Of a stretch of DNA of 64,000 nt, positions 1 through 8,581 are shown piece by piece. Below the pieces are notes generated by a model. It was not told where the DNA came from, made no database searches, and saw nothing but the letters and a program-made list of their open reading frames with translations. Each line of letters opens with the position of its first letter. Within the stretch, counting starts at the first letter, position 1. The stretch is from an uncultured Tenacibaculum sp. (GTDB lineage Bacteria; Bacteroidota; Bacteroidia; Flavobacteriales; Flavobacteriaceae): contig NZ_CANMAX010000003.1 in the NCBI RefSeq assembly GCF_947495995.1, positions 496,001 to 560,000 of the forward strand, in the 5' to 3' direction. Made by a program: the position numbers and the translations under genes.

Positions 1-876
1 TTTTAGAGGTGTAGATGAAAATGCAGAAGAATACGAAATAATGCTAAATCATTATATCAACCTTAAAATTGTTAATGAAAAAGAATATTTTAGAGAAGGT
101 TTGTTAGCAATTGGTATATCACTCAAGAATGGGAGAAAGGCGGGTTTGTTGATAAAACAGGTAATATTATTGTACCATTCAAATATGTTCAGGTTGAAGA
201 CTTTTACAATGGGTTAGCGAAAGTAATAAACCATGATTTTCAAGAAGGTTATATAGATAAGAAGGGGAAAGAAGTTATACCTCTCAAGTTTGATTTTGTT
301 CCTAATAAATTTGGATTTGATTTCGAGGGAGTCGAGTATAAAGGTAAATGGGGTGTTGTAGATAGGAATGGAAATATAATAATTCCTTTCAAATATGAAC
401 GATGTTATGGATTTCGAAAAAATGAATTTTCTGTTGCAAAAAGTAAAGGTAAATGAGGTACGATAGATGAATCAGGAAAAACTATTTTACCTTTTAAATA
501 TGACAGAATCAAATATGTTAGAGAGGGATTAGCTGGAGTTAAGTTAAACGATAAATGGGGATTTGTTGATAAAACAGGGGGAATAGTAATACCAATTATA
601 TATGATACTATTTCAAGTTTTTTTAATAACGTCTCTGTTGTAGAATTAAATTATTCTTGGGGAGCTATTAATAGGGTAGGAAAAATTATTATCCCTTTTG
701 AATATGATGAATTTTATTATACTCCTTTAGGTTTGAGAGAAATGGTTGTTTTAAAAAAGGATACAAAATGGGGAGTTATGGATAGAAAAGGTAGAGTAAT
801 TTTACCATTTAAATATGAACAACCGAACGAAGAATTGAAAAAAGATTTGAATTTGATCAAAAAAAGAAAAAAGTAA
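1..876 (+). pseudogene. WG-repeat protein, 5'-truncated by window edge and decayed
   Basis: The translation shows successive WG (KWG) repeats of the form G-x-V/I-D-K-x-G-x-I-I-x-P-F-K-Y, for example KTGNIIVPFKY, RNGNIIIPFKYE, ESGKTILPFKYD and RKGRVILPFKYE, ending at TAA 874-876. Two lesions are visible. The part before about position 135 reads in another frame (FRGVDENAEEYE...YFREGLLAIGISLKNGR), so one base is missing near 135-142, where the W of a KWG motif should be. A TGA at 454-456 also replaces the expected Trp codon in KGK-W-G. WG repeats form beta-rich scaffolds of uncertain function. Both lesions hit WG motifs, so this is most simply a pseudogene; sequencing error is the alternative. 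The true 5' end lies outside the window. Confidence 0.85.
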
Positions 877-1208
877 TCAAATTTTATCATACTGATATCC
901 TAAGCAAAATCTAAAGACATTTTTAAAATATCAGCAAGGCATCATTTTAGAAAAAGTCTAAAAATTTATATTAAATTAACAATTAAAAGAAAAATTAATT
1001 TAATGTTTTTATACTTGAGATGTCATAATTTATAAATATACACTTACCACAAAGCACCTTAATCAAGGTGTTTTTTTATGTCTGATATTTAGTAAACGAA
1101 TTATAAAATAATTGTAGGATATGTGTTACAAACTAATGTTCAGATTAACAAGGTTCCTAAAGTATTTCAAGCATTCATTAAAATGCATTTTGAGTATTTA
1201 ACTGGGAA
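877..1208. other. AT-rich intergenic stretch with no recognisable gene
   Basis: About 330 bases between the WG-repeat pseudogene and the 3' end of the membrane-protein gene on the other strand. It contains a 10-bp all-AT inverted repeat (970-979 with 995-1004, followed by GTTTTT) and a better GC-containing hairpin at 1055-1070. No open frame with coding character was found on either strand. Confidence 0.6.
1055..1077 (+). terminator. Rho-independent terminator
   Basis: CACCTT-AATC-AAGGTG hairpin (1055-1070) followed by a run of seven T. It would stop transcription coming rightward from the WG-repeat gene, about 180 bases after its stop codon. On the other strand the stem lacks a T tract. Confidence 0.7.
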
Positions 1209-1598
1209 TTAACACTGTAAAAGAGTGTTGGTAGACGTTTGTAAGTGAGGAATTTGAAAACTAAAAAATCTAGGAATTAATAAATCTGTTATAATTTTGA
1301 TAACCAGAGCCAAAATGGAAACTTTAAAAATACATAGACTAGGATTGATACAAATAGATTTATAATAATTGTCTTTCTTTTTTCTTTGAAAAAAAAATGA
1401 TAACAGTAATAAAAGAAACGCAATCACTCCTATAAGAGAGGCTGGTAATATAATCCAATGCAAAAGATGGTAAAGCCCATAAAGAGCTCTTGTTTTTCCA
1501 ACTGCTTCTATAAAATTAATATATAGGTCAACTTGCATCCATAAACCTAAAAGGATTGAAATAATACTTAAACCAAAAGATAATCTTGAAATCAACAT
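1209..1598 (-). CDS. Small multi-pass membrane protein, unknown function
   Basis: 129 residues with about three hydrophobic helices: residues 5-22, 45-68 (followed by the basic stop-transfer segment QRKKK) and 90-108. The conserved-looking part is VDLYINFIEAVGKTRALYGLY followed by HLLHW between helices 1 and 2. The last 20 residues are polar and look poorly constrained, so the C terminus could be altered. The start ATG is the only good candidate. It is not obviously in an operon; the nearest minus-strand gene upstream is the leader peptide gene ending at 1690, separated by a terminator. The family is not recognised. Confidence 0.6.
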   Translation of the reverse strand: MLISRLSFGLSIISILLGLWMQVDLYINFIEAVGKTRALYGLYHLLHWIILPASLIGVIAFLLLLLSFFFQRKKKDNYYKSICINPSLCIFKVSILALVIKIITDLLIPRFFSFQIPHLQTSTNTLLQC

Positions 1599-1661
1599 TT
1601 AGTGAAAGTAGTAAAAACAAAATAAATTAAAAGAGAAGAAAGCATGAAAGGTAAATAGAAG

Positions 1662-1684
1662 AAAAAAGCGACTCGAAAGTCGCT
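1662..1684 (-). terminator. Rho-independent terminator of the Cys-rich peptide gene
   Basis: Perfect 7-bp stem AGCGACT/AGTCGCT with a CGAA loop (1667-1684). Read on the minus strand it is followed by TTTTTTC. It lies 6 bases after the stop of the small peptide gene, which supports that gene being a real, separately terminated transcript. Confidence 0.85.
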
Positions 1685-1689
1685 ACAAA

Positions 1690-1854
1690 TTAGCATGCTT
1701 CTCCACATGCTTCTACTCGATCTGAACCACAAGCGATAACAGTTTCACCTGTTAGGCAACGACAATAGAAACATCTAGAACTGCTGCCTCCTGAAATAAG
1801 TTGTTGTTTAGTTTTAGATAATTCAATTCCCAATTTAGAAACGTTTTTTAGCAT
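1690..1854 (-). CDS. Double-glycine leader, Cys-rich peptide (RiPP/bacteriocin-like precursor)
   Basis: 54 residues. The N-terminal 23 residues (MLKNVSKLGIELSKTKQQ followed by LISGG) have the layout of a double-glycine leader cleaved after GG by C39-peptidase ABC exporters. The predicted 31-residue core begins SSSRC and carries six cysteines at residues 28, 31, 33, 42, 50 and 54, spaced CxxCxC-x8-C-x7-C-x3-C. That suggests disulfides, metal binding or Cys-based modification. The gene is closely followed by a strong terminator, and a near match to the flavobacterial -7 box (TATTTTG on the minus strand, 1892-1898) lies about 38 bases upstream. No exporter or modification enzyme is nearby. The leader type is well known in Bacteroidota; the core is not one I recognise. 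Confidence 0.8.
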   Translation of the reverse strand: MLKNVSKLGIELSKTKQQLISGGSSSRCFYCRCLTGETVIACGSDRVEACGEAC

Positions 1855-1921
1855 AATAAAAAGTTTAGAAGGTTAATAAAGCAAAAAGATACAAAATAAA
1901 AACTCTTTAATATGAATGGTT

Positions 1922-2041
1922 TTACTTTCTGTCCTTAAAAAAATTATCGCTTCTTATTCCAAAAATTTTAACGCATTTAAGACAAATTAAAGTAACAATT
2001 ACCATTACAATGATTATAAGAATAAACATATATGATTCCAT
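1922..2041 (-). CDS. Possible tiny single-span membrane protein (39 aa)
   Basis: ATG-initiated frame encoding 39 residues: a short N terminus, a hydrophobic helix (FILIIIVMVIVTLICL, about residues 6-21) and a basic tail ending KDRK. Positive-inside topology is plausible. It lies in tandem with two similar tiny frames (2122-2268 and 2315-2476). AT-rich DNA easily yields hydrophobic short frames, so this remains tentative. Confidence 0.4.
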   Translation of the reverse strand: MESYMFILIIIVMVIVTLICLKCVKIFGIRSDNFFKDRK

Positions 2042-2121
2042 GATTCAAATATATAAACTTAAAAAGTGATTAAAGAACTTTTATTAACCATTCAATTGCT
2101 TTGAATAACAAACAAATACTA

Positions 2122-2268
2122 TTAAGAAAACATAATGAAAAAACACCTTGTTTTTTTTGAGTGCCAAGATTTTCTTTTTGGATTTTTAGATAAGTAAAGA
2201 TAATAAGCTAAATATTCAATTATGAAAAAAACAAGAACTAAAATAATGCCAGCAATGTATGGATTCAT
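2122..2268 (-). CDS. Possible tiny single-span membrane protein (48 aa)
   Basis: 48 residues starting MNPYIAGIILVLVFFIIEYL: a hydrophobic helix of about 20 residues, then a strongly basic tail (KNPKRKSWHSKKTR). The architecture matches its neighbours at 1922-2041 and 2315-2476, with a helix and a charged cytoplasmic end. No homologue is recognised. The final residues (CFFIMFS) look less convincing. Confidence 0.4.
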   Translation of the reverse strand: MNPYIAGIILVLVFFIIEYLAYYLYLSKNPKRKSWHSKKTRCFFIMFS

Positions 2269-2314
2269 AACAACTATTTTAAGCAAATATAGGAAATCAA
2301 TTAAAATTTAGATT

Positions 2315-2476
2315 TTAATCATTATCAAATAGGTCAATGTCAAAAGAGTCTTCATCATTTTCATGTAAATGTGAATCAAAGTCAATTTCATTTGACTTTC
2401 TCTTATCGATAATCAATAAAAAAACTACTAATAAAATTAATCCAAAAAATACTATGTATCCCAAAATGTCAACCAT
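2315..2476 (-). CDS. Small membrane protein with acidic tail (53 aa)
   Basis: 53 residues: MVDILGYIVFFGLILLVVFL forms a single membrane helix, followed by IIDKRK and a highly acidic tail rich in Asp, Glu and His (SHLHENDEDSFDIDLFDND). The sharp change from hydrophobic helix to acidic tail is unlike random AT-rich translation, so this is the best supported of the three tiny membrane frames here. Function unknown. Confidence 0.55.
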   Translation of the reverse strand: MVDILGYIVFFGLILLVVFLLIIDKRKSNEIDFDSHLHENDEDSFDIDLFDND

Positions 2477-2601
2477 TATTTAAATATAACCAAACTAAAA
2501 ATAAAACAGTAGATTTATTGATAAAGTTTAAAAAAGATGTTTATACCGTTAAAAGTTACAAACTAAATTAAAAATGTAGGTTTTTATTAAAAATGAAGTA
2601 G

Positions 2602-2642
2602 AAAAAAGCGAGATAGAAAATACAATCTATCTCGCTTTTTTT
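2602..2642. terminator. Bidirectional Rho-independent terminator
   Basis: Perfect 10-bp inverted repeat AGCGAGATAG (2607-2616) / CTATCTCGCT (2627-2636), flanked by A6 on the left and T7 on the right, so it can work on both strands. It lies 19 bases after the stop of the small protein gene at 2661-2816 and is probably its terminator. Confidence 0.85.
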
Positions 2643-2660
2643 AGCTAGTCGTGTATGGAA

Positions 2661-2816
2661 TTAAAATCCGCTTCCTGGTGGTTCTGGACTAGCAGCTTGA
2701 GCTTTTTTAGGATGTAAAATTAAATAGGTGCCTAATGCTGTTAATGCAGTGTACTTTCCATATTTTCCTATTTTTTGTAAAGCTTCTTTTCTATTTATAT
2801 TTTTCGATGCTTTCAT
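2661..2816 (-). CDS. Conserved-type 51-aa small protein, Pro-rich C terminus
   Basis: 51 residues. A basic N-terminal part (MKASKNINRKEALQKIGKYG) is followed by a hydrophobic stretch (TALTALGTYLILH) and an ending AQAASPEPPGSGF. Small proteins with this plan, an N-terminal basic helix, a membrane or signal-like segment and a SPxPPG tail, are common as unannotated genes in Flavobacteriia, as I recall them. Function unknown. It lies 13 bases upstream of the 3' end of the T9SS gene at 2830, on the same strand, so it may be co-transcribed with that gene; a strong terminator follows. Confidence 0.7.
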   Translation of the reverse strand: MKASKNINRKEALQKIGKYGKYTALTALGTYLILHPKKAQAASPEPPGSGF

Positions 2817-2829
2817 ACTTTTATATTAA

Positions 2830-5679
2830 CTACTTAAATATTACTTTTTTTGTTATTGTTCCTTGTAAGCTTTCAACTTTTACAATGTAAACTCCGGTAT
2901 CTAAACGATTTGGTTGTATTGTTAATATTCCTTGAGGAACAGCTACTTGTTTATAGACTTCATTTCCTAAAATAGAATGTAAACTCACTGTAACTTGCTT
3001 GTTTTTTACCAAACCTTGAATCGTAATTTCGTGTCTCCCTGACTTAACTATTTCTACGTTTTGTGTTAATTCAGTTTCATTTTCAGTGTTTAAAATTTTA
3101 GAAGAGGTATGTAAATAAAATCTTCCTATTCCTTCTAATTTACTTGTGGTTTTAAATCTGTATGACTTTTCTTTAGTTAAGTCGATAAATTTTCCTGTTG
3201 ATGTATCTTCTAAGTATACGTTTAGATTAGCAGGAATATTATCTGTATCAACAGTTAAACTAATTTCTTTTCCTGCATCAGATTGTAATCCAACTGGTAT
3301 CACTGTTGTTTCGTAATCCGAATCTGGTAACGATTGAATGGTGAAATCTGTATTTTCATTACCTTCAACGAGATGTGTAAATACATCAAAAGAAGCACCT
3401 TTAAAATTTCCAATATCATAACCAGGATCTAAACCTTTTGTAGTGTTATTGATATAATTAATTTTCGTAGTTACTTGAACATCATCTTGACTTGCTATTA
3501 AACGAATACTAGAACGGTTACGCTTTCTTGATAAAGTTGTCGTTGTAGCATTTGGTAAACGATGACTTTCTTTAAATGTAATTGATGAAACACCGGTGTT
3601 TGTTTTAATCATGAAACCTTGACCTACATTTAATAAAGTATCACTATCTGATAGTGATGTAGTAACATATTTGTTCTGACTGGCATCCCAAACATAAACA
3701 CTTTGATAAAGCGGATCTAGTTTACTTAAGTTTTCTTGAATAAAGTTATTGTTTGAATTACCGTTAATAGCTAAGTAAGCAGTATAAGGGTTTCCAATGG
3801 TATTCCATTGATCTGCATTTACATCTACATCAATATCATCAGATTCAAAATTTCCTGTAAAACGAAGACTACCATTAGATGCTTTTGATACAACATACCC
3901 TTTTCCTTGTTTAAAACTATTTAGATGGTGTATGTAATTAGTTGTATAGTAAAACCATTTTGATCCTGCTGGTTTTCTATCGTTATAATAACCAAAAGCA
4001 TATTTTTTAGGCGTAACACTCGTATTTACTCGAATATCATTTTCAGGATTATTAATAAAATCTTCAAAAGTTATATCTGGTATAGGAACCGAAATTAAAT
4101 TCCATTGATTTGCTTGTACCCCCTTTTTTTTCAAAGTAATTTTTCTTTTTACAAAAGCAAAATCTTTTTCTGCTATATTTCCCTTAACTATTAGTGTTCC
4201 ACTTGTGGTAGTAGAAGAATTTATAGCTATTGTGTCTCTATTATCTAAGTTTCCGTTTACAATAACAGCACCTTTATCTTTTATAAAAAAAGAAGATAAC
4301 CTGTTAAGAAATAAATCATTCATTTCAACTGTAGTTCCTGAGTCAATTACAGGGAAATTATTTAAATAGCCAGGGATAATAATGTTTTGATTGTTAGATG
4401 GTAAAGAGTTTTTGTGCCAGTTTTTATTATTATTCCATTCGCTTCCCATCATTCCAGACCAAATAGCAATATTATTTATATCTATTTCTATTATAGAATT
4501 AAATTTTATCCATCCAGCATCAATGTATGCATCCATAGTGCCATAAGGAATGAATACATTTATCATGTGATCATTACTAAAAGGACTTTCTGATGGGTTA
4601 TCACTTATTATTACTGGAGTATTAGCTTTCATGATAATAATATCAATAGGATTAGCCCAAAAAGCATCTTTATCGATATTCGTTACACTTTCTGGGATTA
4701 TTATTGTGTTTAGTTTATTTTTTTCAAAAGCATATTCTCCTATTGAAGTAACACCATTAGAAATTGTCACGTTTGTTAATTTATTGTTACTAAACGCTAA
4801 TCTTTCTATAGAGCTAACACTATTAGGAATGGTAATATTAGTTAATTGGTTGTTTTTGAAAGCATTTTTTTTAATATTAGTAATACCTTGTTCGAGAATT
4901 AAATTTGTTAATTGATTATTTCGAAAAGCAAAAGCTTCAATATTAGTAACATTACCAGGTATAGTTAAATCATTTAATTGATTTTCTTCAAAGGCATATT
5001 CCCCAATACTAGTAACACTATTAGGAATTAAAATACTTGTTAATTGATTATTACTAAAAGCATAATCTCCTATACTTATTATATTATTTGGAATGACAAC
5101 ATTTGTCAATTTATTATTTCGGAAAAGGGAATTCCCAATACTAGTAATACTATTAGGAATAGTAATATTGGTAAAATTATTGCTTGCGAAAGCAAAAGCA
5201 CCAATACTAGTAACGCTATTGGGAATTGTAATACTATCATCTGTCAACTGATTACTACTAAAAGCTCCCTTTTCAATACTGGTAACATTATTAGAAATGG
5301 TTACTGATGTTAATTGATTACCTGTAAATGTATTCTCTTTAATAACTGTAACATTAATAGGGATATTGATTCTTACTAATTTGTTAAAACTAAAAGCGTA
5401 TTTTTCAATATTATTAACGCTATTTGGAATTACAACACTTGTTAATTGATTATCCTTAAAAGCAAATTGGCCTATCTCAGTTACATTAAAAATAGTTCCA
5501 TTATACTCAACTGTTGATGGTATTTCTAAATCTCCTGTATTAGTATTATCTAATATTTTTACTTCATTTTCATCAATACAACAAATAATTTGATACGTTA
5601 TTCCGCTGAGTGTAAAGGTTTGAGCAAATCCAATAAAACAGATGGAGAGTGTAATAAGGGTAAGTAGATTTCTTTTCAT
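2830..5679 (-). CDS. BspA-type leucine-rich repeat surface protein with T9SS sorting domain
   Basis: 949 residues. A Sec signal peptide (MKRNLLTLITLSICFIGFAQ) is followed by about 13 repeats of roughly 23 residues (consensus L-T-x-V-x-I-P-N-S-V-T-S-I-G-x-Y-A-F-x-x-N-Q), the BspA/LRR_5 type, covering about residues 65-365. One repeat (QLTDDSITIPNSV) carries a 2-residue insertion. A long non-repeat region with beta-rich character follows. The last 80 residues end in NRLDTGVYIVKV...KKVIFK, a type A T9SS C-terminal sorting signal, so the protein is expected to be exported through the Por system and fixed to the surface or released. BspA-type repeats mediate adhesion in other species; the ligand here is unknown. 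It is monocistronic or paired with the small gene downstream. Confidence 0.92.
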   Translation of the reverse strand: MKRNLLTLITLSICFIGFAQTFTLSGITYQIICCIDENEVKILDNTNTGDLEIPSTVEYNGTIFNVTEIGQFAFKDNQLTSVVIPNSVNNIEKYAFSFNKLVRINIPINVTVIKENTFTGNQLTSVTISNNVTSIEKGAFSSNQLTDDSITIPNSVTSIGAFAFASNNFTNITIPNSITSIGNSLFRNNKLTNVVIPNNIISIGDYAFSNNQLTSILIPNSVTSIGEYAFEENQLNDLTIPGNVTNIEAFAFRNNQLTNLILEQGITNIKKNAFKNNQLTNITIPNSVSSIERLAFSNNKLTNVTISNGVTSIGEYAFEKNKLNTIIIPESVTNIDKDAFWANPIDIIIMKANTPVIISDNPSESPFSNDHMINVFIPYGTMDAYIDAGWIKFNSIIEIDINNIAIWSGMMGSEWNNNKNWHKNSLPSNNQNIIIPGYLNNFPVIDSGTTVEMNDLFLNRLSSFFIKDKGAVIVNGNLDNRDTIAINSSTTTSGTLIVKGNIAEKDFAFVKRKITLKKKGVQANQWNLISVPIPDITFEDFINNPENDIRVNTSVTPKKYAFGYYNDRKPAGSKWFYYTTNYIHHLNSFKQGKGYVVSKASNGSLRFTGNFESDDIDVDVNADQWNTIGNPYTAYLAINGNSNNNFIQENLSKLDPLYQSVYVWDASQNKYVTTSLSDSDTLLNVGQGFMIKTNTGVSSITFKESHRLPNATTTTLSRKRNRSSIRLIASQDDVQVTTKINYINNTTKGLDPGYDIGNFKGASFDVFTHLVEGNENTDFTIQSLPDSDYETTVIPVGLQSDAGKEISLTVDTDNIPANLNVYLEDTSTGKFIDLTKEKSYRFKTTSKLEGIGRFYLHTSSKILNTENETELTQNVEIVKSGRHEITIQGLVKNKQVTVSLHSILGNEVYKQVAVPQGILTIQPNRLDTGVYIVKVESLQGTITKKVIFK

Positions 5680-5769
5680 TTTTAAAATTAAATTTAGAGT
5701 GCAATTTTATTGAAAGAAACCTCTTACGTCAATAACCCGATCAGGGGGTTTTATTATTGTCGCTTAGAT

Positions 5770-6369
5770 TTAAATCAACTGATTTTTTAAAGCAAAAACA
5801 GTTAATTCTACAACACTAGAAACATTGGATTTTTTGAATATATTTTTTTTGTGACTTTTAACAGTATGATTAGAAATGAATAATTTATTTGCAATTTGAT
5901 CTTCTGTTAATCCTTTTGAGATATAGTTTATAACTTCAATTTCTCTCACCGAAAAAAGATTTTTGGTGGTACTGGTATTTGAATTTGGGTTAACAGTATT
6001 AATTCCCATTTCTAAAGCAGCAAATAAAGATTTTTGATGTATAGGTTTTATAATGTATCCATTCGGCTTTACATCTTGAGCTCTTTTAATGGTTTTTTTA
6101 TCTGCATATGCAGTAAGGAAAAAGATATACGGTGTGTAAATTTTCAAGATTTCTTTCGCTAACATTATACCGTCTTTATCTTCATTAATTCTAATGTCTA
6201 ACAATAAAATATCAGGTTTTAAACTGCTGATTTTTTCAAAGGCAGTTTCCCAGCTTTTTGTTGATCCTAAAACTTCATAATTTAGATCTTCCATGATCAT
6301 TTTAATTTCTTCAGAAACGATTAATTGATCTTCTACAATAAATGTTGTCATAGTGTTATTCTTTGTCAT
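5770..6369 (-). CDS. NarL/LuxR-family response regulator
   Basis: 199 residues. An N-terminal receiver domain (residues 9-125) has the acidic pocket VED (12-14), phosphoacceptor Asp58 in LLLDIR, Thr86 in FLTAYAD and Lys108 in IIKP. A linker leads to a LuxR-type helix-turn-helix (about 139-199; LTEDQIANKLFIS, then NHTVKSHKKNIFKK). A second start at Met7 (6351) would also give a complete receiver. The gene begins 6 bases after the histidine kinase stop, so the two form a two-component operon. Target genes are not shown by the sequence. Confidence 0.93.
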   Translation of the reverse strand: MTKNNTMTTFIVEDQLIVSEEIKMIMEDLNYEVLGSTKSWETAFEKISSLKPDILLLDIRINEDKDGIMLAKEILKIYTPYIFFLTAYADKKTIKRAQDVKPNGYIIKPIHQKSLFAALEMGINTVNPNSNTSTTKNLFSVREIEVINYISKGLTEDQIANKLFISNHTVKSHKKNIFKKSNVSSVVELTVFALKNQLI

Positions 6370-6375
6370 GGAGAA

Positions 6376-7578
6376 TTAATTTTCGTAGCTATATGTTAAT
6401 TGATACATAACACCGTTTTCGGTTTGTATCTCTAGTTTTCCGTTAATTTGTTCTGTTAAGAGTGTTATAATTTTTGAACCTAAACCTTTGAAGCTTTTTT
6501 CAGAATTTAAAATTCCGATTCCATTATCTTGAATGGTAAGTATTTTAGTTTTTTGATCAGAGGAATTGAATTCAATAGAAATTTTAGGATTTTTAATTCC
6601 AACGAAAGCATATTTAATAGAGTTCGTTATGGCTTCATTAATAATTAACCCGATATATAAAGCTTCATTAGAACTTAATTCTTTTTGTTCTATTTTTAGT
6701 TCATATTCAATTTCTGTTTCACTAGTATATTTAAAGATTAATCCAGCAACAATATCTTCTATATACTTTTGAAAATTTACAGTTTCATTGGAATCGTTTC
6801 GATATAACAGCGTATGAATTTTACCCATTGCGATGATTCTGTCTTTACTCGTATTTAATCCATCGATAGCAGCTTCGTCGTCTAATCTATTTGCTTGCAA
6901 TCCTATTAAACTTGAAATTAATTGTAAGTTATTTTTTACTCTATGATTTAATTCATGCAGTAGGAATTCGATTCGTTCTGTTTTTTCGTTAGATTTTTTT
7001 CTCTCAAATTCATATTGATTTACCAGCCAACGAATAAGAATTATAAATAAGATTAGTACAATAATAAAACTTAAAGAAACATCTAAAAATCTTATAGATT
7101 CACTAGAATAGGGAACAACCCAGGTAGTGAATTTTTCTAAGAGAATTAACCCAGAAGCATTTAGTAAAGCAAAAATTATAAAGGAACGTAAATACTTTTC
7201 TTCAATAAAAATGATAAAGCTAGAAGCACTAACAAGTACATATAATAGCATAGCGCCTTTTAAACCACCAGATTGAAACCAAAGAATATCAATCATAGTA
7301 ATAGAAAACACAACTATTACAATTGAAACTTGTTTGTATCTGTTTTTACAACGAGCATGATAGTAACAAATACTGTATACTAAACCAACGATTAAATTTA
7401 AAACATGTACTTCTATGTCTACATCTGCAACGATATTGATCACGGCAGAAGTTGAGCCAACTAAAATCCCTATGATGAGGACAATATTAATTAATTGATA
7501 GCGGAAGTTAACTTCGTTAGCATTGGTTAAAAGCAATGATAACTTTTTTATACTCATAAAACTGTTTTTGTACTTCAA
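6376..7578 (-). CDS. Membrane sensor histidine kinase, HisKA_2 type
   Basis: 400 residues. The N-terminal ~190 residues hold about six membrane helices with only short loops, so the signal is probably sensed in or at the membrane. A dimerisation/phosphoacceptor segment of HisKA_2 type follows, with HELNHRVKNNLQL at 208-220 and His212 as the likely phosphorylated residue. The HATPase domain has the N box NEAITNSIKYAF (314-325), G1 DNGIG (351-355) and G2 GLGSKII. Partner: the LuxR-type regulator encoded 6 bases downstream. The signal is unknown. Confidence 0.92.
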   Translation of the reverse strand: MKYKNSFMSIKKLSLLLTNANEVNFRYQLINIVLIIGILVGSTSAVINIVADVDIEVHVLNLIVGLVYSICYYHARCKNRYKQVSIVIVVFSITMIDILWFQSGGLKGAMLLYVLVSASSFIIFIEEKYLRSFIIFALLNASGLILLEKFTTWVVPYSSESIRFLDVSLSFIIVLILFIILIRWLVNQYEFERKKSNEKTERIEFLLHELNHRVKNNLQLISSLIGLQANRLDDEAAIDGLNTSKDRIIAMGKIHTLLYRNDSNETVNFQKYIEDIVAGLIFKYTSETEIEYELKIEQKELSSNEALYIGLIINEAITNSIKYAFVGIKNPKISIEFNSSDQKTKILTIQDNGIGILNSEKSFKGLGSKIITLLTEQINGKLEIQTENGVMYQLTYSYEN

Positions 7579-7665
7579 TTAAACATTTACGCTACAAATA
7601 AACCTAAATTTATCCTCAGTAAACGCACAAAACAGTTGTTGGTATAGTTAAATATTTTTTAAAAT

Positions 7666-8505
7666 TTAACGAAAACGTTTGAGTAGAAATGATATTCTTT
7701 CGATGAATGATTTTTTAACAATTTTTGCTTCTGATGAATCGATCCATTGCTTGAATAATTCTATAAAAACATGTTGATTTATTAGAAAACCTTTGTTGAT
7801 ATAATCTATGATTTTTCCTTTTTTGAATAGAAATATTTCACCACCACCTTCAATTGCAACGCGACCTATTTCTTTATTATATTTATTTAAATATTCATTG
7901 AAGAATTGATATTCTTCATTTGAATTATTGATTAAATACTTAGGTAAACTGTTAAATTGTTTTTCTTGTAAAGCATTGAAAATTTTAGCTCTTCCAGCTC
8001 TCTCGTATCCACTCCAATCAATTTGTATATAGAGTACAGCTTTTTCTTCTTGTAGTAAGTTTTCAAATTGTTGCTGATTATCAATAATAATAAAATCACT
8101 TTCTTGTATTAAAGCGTTTAGTGATTTATTAGATTTCAACTTCTTATTGAGTTGAGTATTTTCTTTATTAACTTCATAAGATTCAGGAATTTCTTTAATG
8201 AATTCTTTTTCACGAAAAGCATCCATTCCTAAAGCAGTAATTTTACGTACGAGAATAATGTTCTTCTTAATTTCGTTTTCCGATAATTCTTTTGAAAGGT
8301 AATATCTGTTATCCCTGTAATGTATTTCTCTATCGGTTATTGTAGTTATTTTTTTGATAGTTTTTACAGGAATATTCTTTTTAATGAGAATTATAACAGT
8401 TGGTTTTGTATGATTTTCATTACGAATAAGTTGAATTTTATCGCAAGGAGCATCAATAACAATGTCATTAGTATTCTTTACTAAAGTATATTCTAAATAT
8501 CTCAA
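7666..8505 (-). CDS. Unknown protein with a thioredoxin-fold-like C-terminal half
   Basis: 279 residues, no signal peptide. Residues 1-130 are charged and unrecognised. The second half reads AVLYIQIDWSGYERAGR, then PKYLINN, and later GGGEIFLFKKGKIIDY. That is the beta-alpha-beta order of thioredoxin-like proteins: a core strand, then W at the usual CxxC site, then the late G-x-x-x-x-F-x-x-G strand. The active-site cysteines are absent (WSGYER), so it would be non-redox, perhaps a scaffold or partner-binding protein. The thioredoxin assignment is my inference from pattern only. It stands alone between two gaps. Confidence 0.6.
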   Translation of the reverse strand: MRYLEYTLVKNTNDIVIDAPCDKIQLIRNENHTKPTVIILIKKNIPVKTIKKITTITDREIHYRDNRYYLSKELSENEIKKNIILVRKITALGMDAFREKEFIKEIPESYEVNKENTQLNKKLKSNKSLNALIQESDFIIIDNQQQFENLLQEEKAVLYIQIDWSGYERAGRAKIFNALQEKQFNSLPKYLINNSNEEYQFFNEYLNKYNKEIGRVAIEGGGEIFLFKKGKIIDYINKGFLINQHVFIELFKQWIDSSEAKIVKKSFIERISFLLKRFR

Positions 8506-8581
8506 TTTTATCAGTAATAGTTGAGAAAGTTAAGGAATAAATTTTAATCGTATTTGTAACGATAGGTACTGAAGAATGCGT

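Noticed and set aside
970-1010. All-AT 10-bp inverted repeat after the WG-repeat pseudogene.
   Set aside because: AT-only stem is weak and likely to arise by chance in this composition; the GC-containing hairpin at 1055 is the better terminator.
4631-5307. Plus-strand frames of 94 and 87 codons opposite the BspA gene.
   Set aside because: Shadows of the repeats (periodic T/I/S rich text); no ribosome site or homologous motif.
2830-5679. Regular DNA-level repeats with about 69-base period, similar at first sight to a CRISPR array.
   Set aside because: They code in frame for BspA-type 23-residue LRR units; spacing equals 23 codons, no constant repeat/spacer division.
5735-5755. AACCC-GATCAGG-GGGTT hairpin after the response regulator.
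   Set aside because: Only 5 bp and no T tract on either strand; could be an operator, but there is not enough to call a terminator.
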